A DNA stretch of 64,000 nucleotides from Methylobacterium cerastii (GCF_022179125.1 NZ_BPQG01000001.1:1-64000), one strand, 5' to 3'. Shown: positions 1 to 8,628, counted from the stretch's first letter. The notes: generated by a model from the letters alone, not told the origin. Numbers and translations: made by a program.

Positions 1-429
1 GCGTCCGGCGACGTGGATGCGTCCGGCGTAGGGCACCGAGATCGCGCCATCGCGGCCGACCGCCTGCTCGGGGATGAGGGCGGACTTCGAGCCGGCGGAG
101 AAGCGGTCGGCGACGAGGGGTCCTGAGAACAGGCCGCCGGAGCCGGCTTCCCAGACCGAGACGGCGACGTAGTCGCCGACGCCGATCACCGGCTCGATCG
201 AGGGGCGCTTGTCGCCGAAGGAGGCGAGCAGGCTGTCGAGGGGGCGTCCGCGCAGGGCCTCGATCACGGCCGGCGTCACGTCCACGAGCTCGTAGCGCGC
301 CAGCAGCCCCTCCGGCGTCGAGACCTCCGCCCCCGCCTCGACGGCCCGCGCCGTCGGACCCGAAGCCGGAAGAACCGAACAGCCCGACACCGCAAGTGCG
401 GTGAGCAGGAGCAGGGGGAGGACGCGCAT
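1..429 (-). CDS. Polysaccharide export outer-membrane lipoprotein (Wza/KpsD type), 3' part outside window
   Basis: The reverse strand reads as one open frame of 143 codons from an ATG at 429 to the window edge, so only the N-terminal part is seen. It begins with a lipoprotein signal: a Leu-rich stretch, then the lipobox V-S-G-C with the lipidated Cys at residue 17. Residues 73-100 (IEPVIGVGDYVAVSVWE and on) match the opening of the Poly_export domain of Wza-like proteins, which form the outer-membrane channel for capsule or exopolysaccharide. The partner export and synthesis genes would lie to the left of the window. Family assignment is good; the polysaccharide is unknown. Confidence 0.8.
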   Translation of the reverse strand, partial: MRVLPLLLLTALAVSGCSVLPASGPTARAVEAGAEVSTPEGLLARYELVDVTPAVIEALRGRPLDSLLASFGDKRPSIEPVIGVGDYVAVSVWEAGSGGLFSGPLVADRFSAGSKSALIPEQAVGRDGAISVPYAGRIHVAGR

Positions 430-699
430 CCAGGATTGCCTGATCGTTTTCAAGGCCTCGACGCCTAGACCAATCGCAAGCTGCTGTCCGTAGCGGGGCG
501 GACACACTCGCAGCGCGCGAGCTCGATCGGCCGCGGCGATCCCCGTTGTGCACATCGTCAAGTCGCGACTCCGACTTTCTGCGGGCTGGACGCTGACAGC
601 GACACGGGCGATCTGGCTCTCGCGCCGACGAAGCCTTATGCCTGGAAAATATTTCCGCCCCACGACGCAGCGAACGACTTCGGAAGAACGCCCTCATCC

Positions 700-1983
700 A
701 TGAGGCTGCCTCTCTCCTACACCCCGCCGGACTTGCAGGCCGAGCGGACCGGCACGGTACGCCGCCGACAGGTGTTCTTCATTCCGGGCTACGATCCCGA
801 GGCACGGACCCGCTATCGTCTGCTGTTCGTGCGCGAGCTGTTGCGGCACGCCAAGCGCTTCGGCGATCCGCGGCCCGACATCTCGCCGGCGACCTTGAGT
901 GCGGACGGCATCCTACAGAGCTGGACGGTCGGACCGGACGAGGGCCGGGTGGCGACCGCCTACGACGTGCTGCTCTGGGACGACCTCGTCGCGCGGGACT
1001 TCCGTCGGCCGCGGGTGCTCAGCGTCCTGCTCCTCGTCGTCGGCACGCTCCATGCCCTGGTCCGCGGGCTGATCTGGCGGTTCTACCGGCTCAACTGGCT
1101 CTACGGGAACGTCGTGATCTACCCGTTCGTGATGGTCGTGCTGCTCTCGGCCCTGTCGCTGGCGATCGGGACCCTGGTGCACGCCCACCTCGGCGACTGG
1201 TTCGGCCACAGCCTCGGCTGGCCGCCCTGGGTGACCCTGCCGCTTGCCGTCGTCGCCGGGATCGCCTGGATCGTGGCGATCGAGGCTTTGCTCAACCGTT
1301 TCTTCTTCTGGCAGTTGCTGAACGATTGGGTGTTCAACTGGCAGCACGGCAACGGCTGGCGACGCGACTATGCCGCCCGCCTCGACGTTTTCGCCGACCG
1401 CATCCTCGCGCGGCTCGCCGAAGCCGAAGCCCGCGGCGAGCGGCCGGACGAGGTGATGATCGTCGGCCACTCCACCGGCGGGCTCACGGCCGCCGAGGTC
1501 GCCGCGCGGCTCCTCGCCCGAGCTCCGGACCTCGGAACGGGCGACACGGCGTTCTGCCTCGCGACCCTGGGCTCTGCCCTTCCGATCGTCGCCGCGCAGC
1601 CCTTCGCCCGGCATGTCCGCGGCGACGTGGCCGCCCTCGTCGCCTCGCGCCGGATCGTCTGGCTCGACGTGCAGGCGCCGCAGGATTGGATGAACTTCCC
1701 CGGCTTCAATCCTGTGCTCGACCTCGGGCTGCCGCTCGCCGGCGGCCCGATCGCGAACCCGCTGGTGCGGTCGGCACAGGTGCGGGACATCCTGACGCCG
1801 GAGACCTATGCGAAGGTCAGGCTCAAGCCGTTCCGCATGCACTTCCAGTTCCTGCTCGCGAACGAGCGGCCCGGCCCCTACGACTACTTCCGCATGGTCC
1901 TCGGACCGCAATTCCTGCGCGACCGGGCGATCCGTCCGATCGTGGCGGAGCTGGCGCCCGCGGCGCCGCAGGCCGGCGGCTGA
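700..1983 (+). CDS. Membrane-anchored alpha/beta-hydrolase-fold protein of unknown function
   Basis: A 427-residue protein with three hydrophobic stretches near residues 106-127, 138-162 and 177-198. A soluble region follows with a nucleophile elbow G-H-S-T-G-G (Ser258), typical of serine hydrolases. The N-terminus carries VFFIPGYDP, which resembles the strand and oxyanion segment of the fold, so the transmembrane part seems to be inserted inside a hydrolase domain. I do not recognise a characterised family and the substrate is unknown. The lipoprotein gene on the left is divergent and gntK follows 90 bases downstream. The start is the only ATG that keeps the N-terminal strand intact. Confidence 0.75.
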   Translation: MRLPLSYTPPDLQAERTGTVRRRQVFFIPGYDPEARTRYRLLFVRELLRHAKRFGDPRPDISPATLSADGILQSWTVGPDEGRVATAYDVLLWDDLVARDFRRPRVLSVLLLVVGTLHALVRGLIWRFYRLNWLYGNVVIYPFVMVVLLSALSLAIGTLVHAHLGDWFGHSLGWPPWVTLPLAVVAGIAWIVAIEALLNRFFFWQLLNDWVFNWQHGNGWRRDYAARLDVFADRILARLAEAEARGERPDEVMIVGHSTGGLTAAEVAARLLARAPDLGTGDTAFCLATLGSALPIVAAQPFARHVRGDVAALVASRRIVWLDVQAPQDWMNFPGFNPVLDLGLPLAGGPIANPLVRSAQVRDILTPETYAKVRLKPFRMHFQFLLANERPGPYDYFRMVLGPQFLRDRAIRPIVAELAPAAPQAGG

Positions 1984-2073
1984 GGGGAGGGTGGCTCCGC
2001 GCGAAGGCCTCGCCCGGGCCGGGCGGCGTGCTATCTGCGACGCCGCGACCACGCGATCGAACCGGGAGCCGCG

Positions 2074-2637
2074 ATGCCCGCGAGCCAGTCCACGCCGAAC
2101 GACCCTGCGGGGTCCCCCGCCGCACAGGTGCTCGTGGTGATGGGGGTCTCGGGCTCGGGAAAGAGCACCGTGGCCGCCCTGGTGGCCGAGCGGCTGGGCT
2201 GGATCTTCGTCGACGGCGACAGCTTCCACACGCCCGAGCACGTCGCCAAGATGCATGCCGGCCTCGCCCTGGACGACGAGGACCGCGCGCCTTGGCTCGC
2301 CTCGATCGCGGTCTGGATCCGGCATCGCCTGGAGCGGGGGGAATCCGGCGTCATCGTCTGCTCGGCCCTGCGCCGGGCCTATCGCGACGTTCTCACCGGA
2401 GGCTCGCGGCAGGTCCGGATCGTCTACCTCGAAGGCAGCCGCGACCTGATCGCCGGCCGGCTCGCGCAGCGGCACGGGCACTTCATGGCGCCGGCCCTCC
2501 TCGACAGCCAGTTCGCGACCCTGGAGCCGCCGGGGGAGAACGAGCATCCGGTCGTCGTCGGCATCGCCGACGATCCCGAGCGGATCGCCGAGCGCGTGGT
2601 CGTCCGGGTCCAGGCGACCGGAGGAGCCGTATCATGA
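2074..2637 (+). CDS. gntK: Gluconokinase
   Basis: Phosphorylates gluconate with ATP to 6-phosphogluconate, feeding the Entner-Doudoroff and pentose phosphate routes in the cytoplasm. The Walker A loop GVSGSGKST lies at residues 24-32, followed by the family patterns DGDSFH and CSALRRAYRD. At 187 residues it is slightly longer than the usual 170-180 because of a short N-terminal tail. Its TGA overlaps the ATG of the HAD phosphatase gene (ATGA), so the two are probably translated together. No gluconate transporter or gnt regulator is adjacent. Confidence 0.92.
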   Translation: MPASQSTPNDPAGSPAAQVLVVMGVSGSGKSTVAALVAERLGWIFVDGDSFHTPEHVAKMHAGLALDDEDRAPWLASIAVWIRHRLERGESGVIVCSALRRAYRDVLTGGSRQVRIVYLEGSRDLIAGRLAQRHGHFMAPALLDSQFATLEPPGENEHPVVVGIADDPERIAERVVVRVQATGGAVS

Positions 2638-3440
2638 GCGACCGCGACATCGACCTCGTGATCTCGGACGTCGACGGCACCCTCGTCGGCACCGACAAGA
2701 GCCTCAGCCCGGGCACGATCGCCGCGGTGGCGCGGCTGCACGCCGCCGGAATCGGTTTCACCGTCGCGTCGGCCCGCCCGCCCGTTGGCTTGCGCGGTCT
2801 CGTCGCGACGCTGGCGCTGCGCCTGCCGATGGGCGCCTTCAACGGCGCGACGGTGGTCGGCCCCGACCTCTCCGTGATCGAGGAGCGGCTGATCCCGGAG
2901 GCGACCGCACGGGAGGCGGTCGACCGGATGCTCGCCGCGAAGCTCGATGTCTGGGTCTTCGCCGACGGCCTGTGGAGCCTGCGCGACCCGGCCGGACCCT
3001 ACACCGACCTCGAGCGCCGCACCCTCGACGCCGAGCCGAACGTGGTGCCCGACCTCGCCTCCCTTCTGGGACGGGCTTCCAAGCTCGTCGGCGTCAGCCG
3101 GGACCACGCGCACCTCGCCGCCTGCGAGGCCGAGATCGGCCGCACCCTGGAGGGCCGCGCCGTCGTCCACCGCTCGCAGGCCTACTACCTCGACGTGACC
3201 CCACCCGGCGTCGACAAGGGCGGCTTCGTGGACTGGATGGCGGACCGGCTCGGCCTCGCGCGCAGCCGCATCGCCACCTTCGGAGACGCGGGCAACGATG
3301 CCGCGATGTTCGCGCGCGCCGGCCTGTCGGTGGCGATGGGCAACGCCGAGGAGAGGGTGAAGGCGGCGGCCACCGCCGTCACCGACGGCAACGACGCCGA
3401 CGGCGTCGCCAAGGCGGTCGATCGGCTGATCCTGGCCTAA
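2634..3440 (+). CDS. HAD-superfamily IIB (Cof-type) sugar-phosphate phosphatase
   Basis: A 268-residue Cof/SPP-like phosphatase. HAD motif I, D-x-D-G-T, gives nucleophile Asp12 and acid/base Asp14. Lys195 lies in the G-V-D-K-G segment and motif IV G-D-A-G-N-D supplies Asp218 and Asp222 for Mg2+. A C2-type cap would lie between about residues 85 and 190. The start ATG at 2634 is coupled to the gntK stop, which favours it over upstream in-frame codons and suggests a role in sugar-phosphate handling beside gluconokinase. The exact substrate cannot be read from the sequence. Confidence 0.88.
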   Translation: MSDRDIDLVISDVDGTLVGTDKSLSPGTIAAVARLHAAGIGFTVASARPPVGLRGLVATLALRLPMGAFNGATVVGPDLSVIEERLIPEATAREAVDRMLAAKLDVWVFADGLWSLRDPAGPYTDLERRTLDAEPNVVPDLASLLGRASKLVGVSRDHAHLAACEAEIGRTLEGRAVVHRSQAYYLDVTPPGVDKGGFVDWMADRLGLARSRIATFGDAGNDAAMFARAGLSVAMGNAEERVKAAATAVTDGNDADGVAKAVDRLILA

Positions 3441-3583
3441 GAAGACGTCCGCCCCTGTGGCATGCTGGGCACAGGCTGCGCCCCCCGGGTTCGCCGCCCC
3501 CAGGCGACCGCATCCAAGCCGCTTTCCGGCCTCATTTGCCCCCGACCTAGCTTGACCAGAACAAGCGGGAACGGGTCTCCAGG

Positions 3584-4555
3584 ATGCATCGACGCCTTCT
3601 CCTCGCCGCAGCTCTGGCGGTCGTGACCGTCCCGGCCATCGCGCAGGGGGCCCGCGACAACATCGATGCGCTGATCGAGCAGCACGCCAAGGCGAACGGC
3701 GTTCCGGCGAGCTTCGTCCATGCGGTGGTCAAGCGCGAGAGCAACTACAACCCGAAGGCCAAGGGCGGCAGCGCCCTCGGGCTGATGCAGATCAAGCCCG
3801 CCACCGCCCGCGGCCTCGGCTATCAGGGCGACGCCGCCGGCCTGCTCGACCCCGGGACGAACCTGAAATACGGCGTCGCCTACCTCGCCGGCGCCTACCG
3901 CACCGCGCAGGGCAACCTCAGCCAGGCCTACGGCTACTACAATCGCGGCTACTACTACGCCGCCAAGCGCCAGGGCGTCGCCACGGCGGTCGCCGCGGTG
4001 GTAGCCCCCGTCGCCGCCTCCGCCAGCGCCGTCGCCAGCCTGTTCACCGGCGCCCCGGTCGCCGCCACCGATCCGAACCTCTCCGCCGCAAACGTGGCGC
4101 TGGCCTATGCGCCGACCGTGGCGGCGGCGCCGGCCGAGGCGGTCGCGGTCCCCTTGCCGCCCCGTCGTCCGGCAGCCCTCTCCGGGGCCGAGATGGTGGA
4201 GATGGCGAGCCTGCGCACGACGCAGGACCCCGCCGCCGACCAGTCGCAAGCGGACGCCGCCGCGACGGCCCAGACGATCGCGGTGCCGCTTCCGCCGCGC
4301 CGGCCCGATTCGCTTTCCGGCGCCGTCCAGGTGGCGAGCGCCGACCTCTCGGGGCTCACCCTGGCCGCCTCGCCCGCAGCGCAGCCGGCCGCCGCCACCG
4401 CGGATGCGGCCTCCGCCGACAGCGTCGCCGTGCCGTTGCCGCCGCGTCGGCCCTCGGCCCAGCGACTCGCTGCGTTCGCCCGGCCCGCAGCGCCTCGCAG
4501 GGCGCCCGCCGAGGAGCCCGTCCTCGAAGCCACCGCCCTCGCCACCGACCAGTAG
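3584..4555 (+). CDS. Secreted lytic transglycosylase (SLT domain) with Pro/Arg-rich repeat tail
   Basis: Cleaves the glycan strands of peptidoglycan in the periplasm. Residues 1-20 form a signal peptide (cleavage after A-I-A). The SLT domain spans about residues 25-135, with catalytic Glu52 in the K-R-E-S-N-Y-N motif and the family signatures A-L-G-L-M-Q-I-K and Y-G-Y-Y-N-R-G. The C-terminal half is low-complexity Ala/Val/Pro and carries the segment VAVPLPPRRP (second copy IAVPLPPRRP) three times, near residues 186, 232 and 281. The tail has no enzymatic motif and may tether the protein to the wall or to a partner. The gene stands alone between plus-strand genes. Confidence 0.9.
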   Translation: MHRRLLLAAALAVVTVPAIAQGARDNIDALIEQHAKANGVPASFVHAVVKRESNYNPKAKGGSALGLMQIKPATARGLGYQGDAAGLLDPGTNLKYGVAYLAGAYRTAQGNLSQAYGYYNRGYYYAAKRQGVATAVAAVVAPVAASASAVASLFTGAPVAATDPNLSAANVALAYAPTVAAAPAEAVAVPLPPRRPAALSGAEMVEMASLRTTQDPAADQSQADAAATAQTIAVPLPPRRPDSLSGAVQVASADLSGLTLAASPAAQPAAATADAASADSVAVPLPPRRPSAQRLAAFARPAAPRRAPAEEPVLEATALATDQ

Positions 4556-4898
4556 GTTTGTACCAGCGCGGGAAAACCGCAGAGGTTGTCCAGCCAACGA
4601 TTTGCTGGCTGGGTTGACCGCGGGACCGCAGCGCAACACATACGGGGCGTCGGACGAGGGGACCGATGCGGTCGGCGCCGTGTGCGCCGCAGCATCGCAA
4701 CCGCTCGAGTTCCTTTGACGAATCATCATGCACCGAGGGCAGGGGTGCGCCGGACGTCTCGCGAGAGATCGGGCGTGACCGCGTCATGGTCGTCCTTGTG
4801 TGAGGTTCGCGGCGCATCACTTGCGTCGGGATGGCCGAGAGGCCGATCTCGCGCTTGAGACCGACGCGCTTGGGATCAATCGGAAAGCGGACGACGCC
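4556..4898. other. 343-base intergenic region before the BoxR-like regulator
   Basis: No convincing gene. It holds a 7-bp inverted repeat, ccagcca / tggctgg, at 4590-4612, directly followed by ttgacc (4614-4619), a plausible -35 element with cacata 17 bases further on. This could be the terminator of the transglycosylase gene, an operator, or both; there is no T-run. A GTG at 4800 could extend the regulator by 33 residues, but that stretch does not look like part of the helix-turn-helix family. Confidence 0.35.
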
Positions 4899-5780
4899 AT
4901 GACCGGCGCGGTGGAACAAGAATCACTCTTCCTGTCCGACCTCGGTCGCCGGGTCCGGCATGCGCGCACGGTCCGCGGCCTGTCGCGCAAGCTGTTGTCG
5001 CAGACCTCGGGCCTGTCGGAGCGATACATCGCTCAGCTGGAGGGCGGGCAGGGCAACGTCTCGATCATCCTGCTGCGGCGCGTCGCCGACGCGATGGGCG
5101 TGCGCCTCGACGACCTGATCACCGGCAACGACGCGATCCCCGACTGGCCGGTTTTGCGCGACCTCCTCGGCCACGCCTCGCCGGCCCAGATCGCGGCCGC
5201 GAAGGACGCGCTTTCGGGCGGCCCGCGCGACGGAAGCATGCCGCGCCCGCGCGTGGCGGTGGTGGGCCTGCGCGGCGCGGGCAAGTCCACCCTCGGGCGG
5301 ATGACCGCCGAACGCCTCGGCTGGCCCTTCATCGAGCTCAACGCCGAGATCGAGCGCGAGAACGCGCTCTCGGTCCAGGAGATCTTCGCGATCTACGGCC
5401 AGGAAGGCTACCGCCGCCTGGAGCAGGCGGCATTGCGGCGCCTGACCGAGCATCCCGGGCCGTTGGTCCTCGCGACCAGCGGCGGCATCGTCGCCGAACC
5501 GCTGACCTACGACCTCCTGCTGCAGGCCTTCTTCACGGTCTGGCTCAAGGCGCGGCCCGAGGAACACATGCAGCGAGTCCGCGACCAGGGACATCTCGCC
5601 ATGACCGGCGACCACGCCTCGGCGATGCTCGAGCTGCGGGCGGTGCTCGCCAGCCGCGAGCCGCTCTACGCCCGCGCCTCGGCGACCGTCGACACCTCCG
5701 ACGTGCCCGTGGACGTGATGGTCGACCGCCTGACCCGGACGATCGAGGCGCGCTTCCAAGGGCAGGCGGTGACCGCCTGA
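4899..5780 (+). CDS. BoxR/BzdR-type regulator: XRE helix-turn-helix fused to shikimate-kinase-like domain
   Basis: A 293-residue two-domain protein. Residues 15-68 form an XRE-type helix-turn-helix. Residues 118-280 form a shikimate-kinase-like domain with P-loop G-L-R-G-A-G-K-S-T at 123-131 and the segment SVQEIFAIYGQEGYRRLE. The shikimate-binding D-T-D of true AroK is replaced by L-N-A. This architecture is that of BzdR/BoxR, repressors of benzoyl-CoA pathways whose kinase-like domain senses benzoyl-CoA. No benzoate genes are in the window; cysE follows after 209 bases. The ATG at 4899 places the helix-turn-helix at the usual distance from the N-terminus. The effector here is unknown. Confidence 0.85.
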   Translation: MTGAVEQESLFLSDLGRRVRHARTVRGLSRKLLSQTSGLSERYIAQLEGGQGNVSIILLRRVADAMGVRLDDLITGNDAIPDWPVLRDLLGHASPAQIAAAKDALSGGPRDGSMPRPRVAVVGLRGAGKSTLGRMTAERLGWPFIELNAEIERENALSVQEIFAIYGQEGYRRLEQAALRRLTEHPGPLVLATSGGIVAEPLTYDLLLQAFFTVWLKARPEEHMQRVRDQGHLAMTGDHASAMLELRAVLASREPLYARASATVDTSDVPVDVMVDRLTRTIEARFQGQAVTA

Positions 5781-5989
5781 GGGGTGCGACGTCGCGCCCG
5801 CCGTCCTGACGCGGCCCTTGATCGAGGCCGGCGGCCACCCCAAGCTTTCCGCTCACGTCGAACGGGAACCCGCCTTCGCCGGTTCGCGAACCGACCCGTG
5901 ATCATCCGTGGACCCGGCGCGACCCGGTCCGGGCGCCCCGGCACGGGGCAAGCCGCCCTCCGTCGCCGCGCCACCCGAGGAGCAGAACC

Positions 5990-6847
5990 ATGACTGGCAG
6001 CCACGCCCTCGGGCGCCCCGTCGCCGACGGGCTCGCCGGCACCGTCGACCCGGTCTGGTCGCGCCTGCGCGCCGAGTCCGAGGCGGTGATCCGCGACGAG
6101 CCGCAGCTCGCCTCCTTCATCGTCGCCACGATCCTGAACCACACCAGCCTGGAGGGCGCCGTCTCGCACCGGGTCGCCGCCCGGCTCGGACACGCGGCGC
6201 TTCCCTCGGAGCTGGTCGCGCATGCCTTCCACGAGGCGATCCAGGCGGATCCGCGCATCGGCGAGGCGTTCCGCGCCGACATCGTCGCCGTGATGGACCG
6301 CGACCCTGCGACCAGCCGTGCGATCGAGCCTGTGCTGTACTTCAAGGGCTTCCACGCCATCCAGGCGCACCGCCTGGCGCACCACGTTTGGAACCAGGGC
6401 CGGCGCGACCTCGCGCTCTACCTGCAGAGCCGGTCGTCGGAGGTGTTCCAGTGCGACATCCACCCGGCGGCGCGGATCGGACGGGGGGTGTTCCTCGACC
6501 ACGCCACCGGCCTCGTGGTCGGCTCCACCGCCGTGATCGAGGACGACGTCTCCATCCTGCACGCGGTGACGCTCGGCGGCACCGGAAAGCAGGGGGCCGA
6601 CCGCCATCCGAAGATCCGCCGCGGCGTGATGATCGGCGCCGGCGCCAAGATCCTCGGCAACATCGAGGTCGGGGAATGCGCCCGGGTCGCCGCCGGCTCG
6701 GTGGTCCTGCGCCCGGTGCCGGCCAACACCACGGTGGTCGGGGTGCCGGCCCGCGTCGTCGGCACCGCCGGCTGCGCCGAGCCGGCCCGGGCCATGGACC
6801 AGCTCGTCAGCATGGACCAGTTCATCCACATGGCCGAGGGCATCTGA
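5990..6847 (+). CDS. cysE: Serine O-acetyltransferase
   Basis: Transfers acetyl from acetyl-CoA to L-serine, the first step of cysteine synthesis. The N-terminal helical CysE domain (about residues 15-140) is followed by a left-handed beta-helix of hexapeptide repeats from about 150 to 255. His158 (D-I-H-P) and His171 (D-H-A-T-G) are the family's active-site histidines. The glycine-rich loop VTLGGTGKQ is present. At 285 residues it is the long CysE type. The DUF3126 gene follows, a pairing often seen in alphaproteobacteria. No RNA control element is visible upstream. Confidence 0.95.
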   Translation: MTGSHALGRPVADGLAGTVDPVWSRLRAESEAVIRDEPQLASFIVATILNHTSLEGAVSHRVAARLGHAALPSELVAHAFHEAIQADPRIGEAFRADIVAVMDRDPATSRAIEPVLYFKGFHAIQAHRLAHHVWNQGRRDLALYLQSRSSEVFQCDIHPAARIGRGVFLDHATGLVVGSTAVIEDDVSILHAVTLGGTGKQGADRHPKIRRGVMIGAGAKILGNIEVGECARVAAGSVVLRPVPANTTVVGVPARVVGTAGCAEPARAMDQLVSMDQFIHMAEGI

Positions 6848-6976
6848 CGCGCGGGTCCGGCCGCGCTTGCTCCTCCGCCGAGGGCGTGGCAAGCGGTGGC
6901 CCGGCCGCCGGGCGGGCTCCCGACCAGGGCACGCACCCGGAACGCCCTGCATGAAGAACCCGAAAGGCTCGACAGC

Positions 6977-7192
6977 GTGACCAAGCCCGAAGTCGCGAAG
7001 CTGCAGGACTACCTGCGCCGCAAATTCGCCAACGCCAGCATCCGCATCGTGGCGATGAAGAACGGCGATTCCGCCGAGGTCTTCATCGGCGACGAGTCGA
7101 TCGGCGTGATCTCCGACGACAAGGAGGACGGCGACGATTCCTTCATGTTCCGGATGGCGATCCTCGACATCGATCTCGAGGACGACGCCTGA
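6977..7192 (+). CDS. DUF3126 family small protein
   Basis: A 71-residue acidic protein starting at GTG 6977, eight bases after an agg-type ribosome site. It matches the DUF3126 family, with a Lys/Arg-rich first half, the segment EVFIGDESIGVISDD, and the C-terminal pattern MAILDIDLED. No function is known for the family. Its place directly after cysE is conserved in related bacteria, so a link to sulfur metabolism is possible but unproven. A longer frame from 6896 adds residues rich in Arg and Pro that do not look like the family. Confidence 0.85.
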   Translation: MTKPEVAKLQDYLRRKFANASIRIVAMKNGDSAEVFIGDESIGVISDDKEDGDDSFMFRMAILDIDLEDDA

Positions 7193-7203
7193 GGCGCGTT
7201 CGG

Positions 7204-7235
7204 CCTGTGCACGGGTTAACGCTAACCCGCACAGG
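7204..7235 (+). terminator. Bulged hairpin downstream of the DUF3126 gene
   Basis: Arms cctgtgc-ac-gggtta and taaccc-gcacagg pair over 13 bp with a two-base bulge and a four-base loop. The hairpin starts 12 bases after the DUF3126 stop and ends 62 bases before the next gene. No T-run follows, so it may be a weak terminator, an RNA-stabilising hairpin, or an operator for the next gene. Confidence 0.5.
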
Positions 7236-7296
7236 TGCTTAACGTTTCGTAAACATCAGGGTTAGACTGCGCGCATCCTCGGTCGTAGCGTGCGTC

Positions 7297-7626
7297 ATGG
7301 TCATCACCCTCGCTTCCCTCGACGCGATCCGGACGCTCTGCGTGGGCTTGGCCCTCTCGGGGCTCCTCGCCAGCGCGTTCGAGATGTGCACCACGCGTCG
7401 CGCCAGCTTCAGCCTGCTCGGGCACGGCGGCGTCACCGCCGTCGCCGCGCTGCCGATGCTGGCCTTCGGGGCGCCCTTCATCATCCTGCGGAACACCCTG
7501 CGCGGGCGTCGGATCGAGGGGCGCCCGATGCCCTTCGTGATGCTGGCGACCGTCATCGCCTGCGGTTGGGGCCTGCTCTCGGGCCGCGTCGCGCTGGGCC
7601 TTGCGGCCTTCGTCGTCGGCGCCTGA
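7297..7626 (+). CDS. Small integral membrane protein of unknown function
   Basis: A 109-residue hydrophobic protein with about four membrane segments: residues 10-29, 44-62, 73-88 and 90-108. A short basic loop R-G-R-R-I-E-G-R sits between the second and third. I do not recognise the family. It is preceded by the hairpin at 7204-7235 and ends nine bases before the stop of the convergent peptidase gene. Good codon bias and complete hydrophobic segments support it as real. Confidence 0.65.
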   Translation: MVITLASLDAIRTLCVGLALSGLLASAFEMCTTRRASFSLLGHGGVTAVAALPMLAFGAPFIILRNTLRGRRIEGRPMPFVMLATVIACGWGLLSGRVALGLAAFVVGA

Positions 7627-7635
7627 CCCGGCCCG

Positions 7636-8325
7636 TCAGCGGTTGGCCGTCGCCGCCGGCGAGGCGCCGCCGTTGAGCGTGACCCAGGCGCGCCCGTCCT
7701 GCCCCTCGCGCTTGATGTAGGCGTATCCGGTGTCGCGCCACGACAGGATCGTGTTGGTCTTGTTGTCGAGGATGAAGTCGCCGCGATCGGTGCGCACCAT
7801 CAGCACCGCGTGGCCCTCGCCGATGTCGTCGATGACGACGGTCATCCGCAGCGCACGCCGGGGCAACCCGCGCTCGATCAGCATCCGGCGCTTGAGCAGC
7901 TGGTAGTCCTCGCAATCGCCGAAACCGTCGTCGGGGAAGTCCCAGCGATCGACGACGCCCCAATGGGCCTGGTCGGTGACCGGCCTGATCCGGGCGTTGA
8001 CCCGGCGGTTGACGCCGGTCAGCGTCCGCCACAGGTCGGCGTCGAACCGGATCGTGGCCGGCTCGCGCGCGTCCACGTCGCACTCGGCGGGCATGCGCTG
8101 GCAGAACGCGGTCCAGGCCGCCACCGGGCGCGCCGCCGCCCCGGTCTCCACGGGCGTGGCCGCATCGGGCAGGCTGGCGAGCGTCCGGGGCTGGGTCGAG
8201 GCCCCGCCGATCATCAGGATCGTTCCGGCAAAGCCCAGGGCGGCCGCGCGCCCGGTGCTTCGCAGGGCAAAGCGCCATCGGATGCCGCCGAGGGCACCCG
8301 CAGCCTGGACAACCGCGTACCGCAT
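7636..8325 (-). CDS. Bacterial transglutaminase-like cysteine peptidase (BTLCP), copy 1
   Basis: A predicted periplasmic enzyme of 229 residues with the papain-like transglutaminase fold. The triad is visible: Cys138 in G-D-C-E-D-Y-Q, His172 in G-E-G-H-A-V-L, and Asp187 in I-L-D-N-K. A hydrophobic signal segment lies at residues 15-35. The start at 8325 has ggag 11 bases upstream and is preferred to an in-frame codon at 8364. In other bacteria, relatives (LapG-like) cut surface adhesins under c-di-GMP control, but no lapD or adhesin is adjacent. It is a paralogue of the gene at 9013-9660. Confidence 0.85.
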   Translation of the reverse strand: MRYAVVQAAGALGGIRWRFALRSTGRAAALGFAGTILMIGGASTQPRTLASLPDAATPVETGAAARPVAAWTAFCQRMPAECDVDAREPATIRFDADLWRTLTGVNRRVNARIRPVTDQAHWGVVDRWDFPDDGFGDCEDYQLLKRRMLIERGLPRRALRMTVVIDDIGEGHAVLMVRTDRGDFILDNKTNTILSWRDTGYAYIKREGQDGRAWVTLNGGASPAATANR

Positions 8326-8628
8326 GCTCGATGCTCCGCCCTGCCGAAGCGACCAAGCTGGCACGGGCGTGCCGGCGGCTCAATCGAAAAATGAAGGCGA
8401 ATTAACCAATCGGCTCCCGGATGGTTCCACCGAGGCCGCGGGCGATGCGCGATAAAAGTTCATGCGCTTCGGGAATGCGAGACCTGCGCGGTCGATCGCC
8501 CCTTGATTCCGGCGTGATTCGCAGATTGAGACTGTGACACCGGCGTGACGGCACGCCGGCGCCACGGGATCGGCTTCGCAGGTCCGAGCAAGACGCCGGC
8601 CAAGCGGCCGCCAGGGATCATCGCAACC
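8326..8628. other. 303-base divergent intergenic region
   Basis: Lies between the divergent BTLCP gene and the small plus-strand gene. The stretch from about 8375 to 8460 is relatively A/T-rich (for example aaaaatgaaggcgaattaac) and is the best place for the peptidase promoter. No clear palindrome, terminator or gene is seen. Confidence 0.4.

Noticed and set aside
913-2547. 544-codon minus-strand open frame opposite the membrane hydrolase and gntK
   Set aside because: It is a by-product of high G+C. The opposite strand carries recognisable proteins, while this translation is Arg/Gly/Glu-rich without domains.
7204-7235. Riboswitch ahead of the small membrane-protein gene
   Set aside because: Only one bulged hairpin is present, with no multi-helix aptamer layout; a terminator or simple operator is enough.
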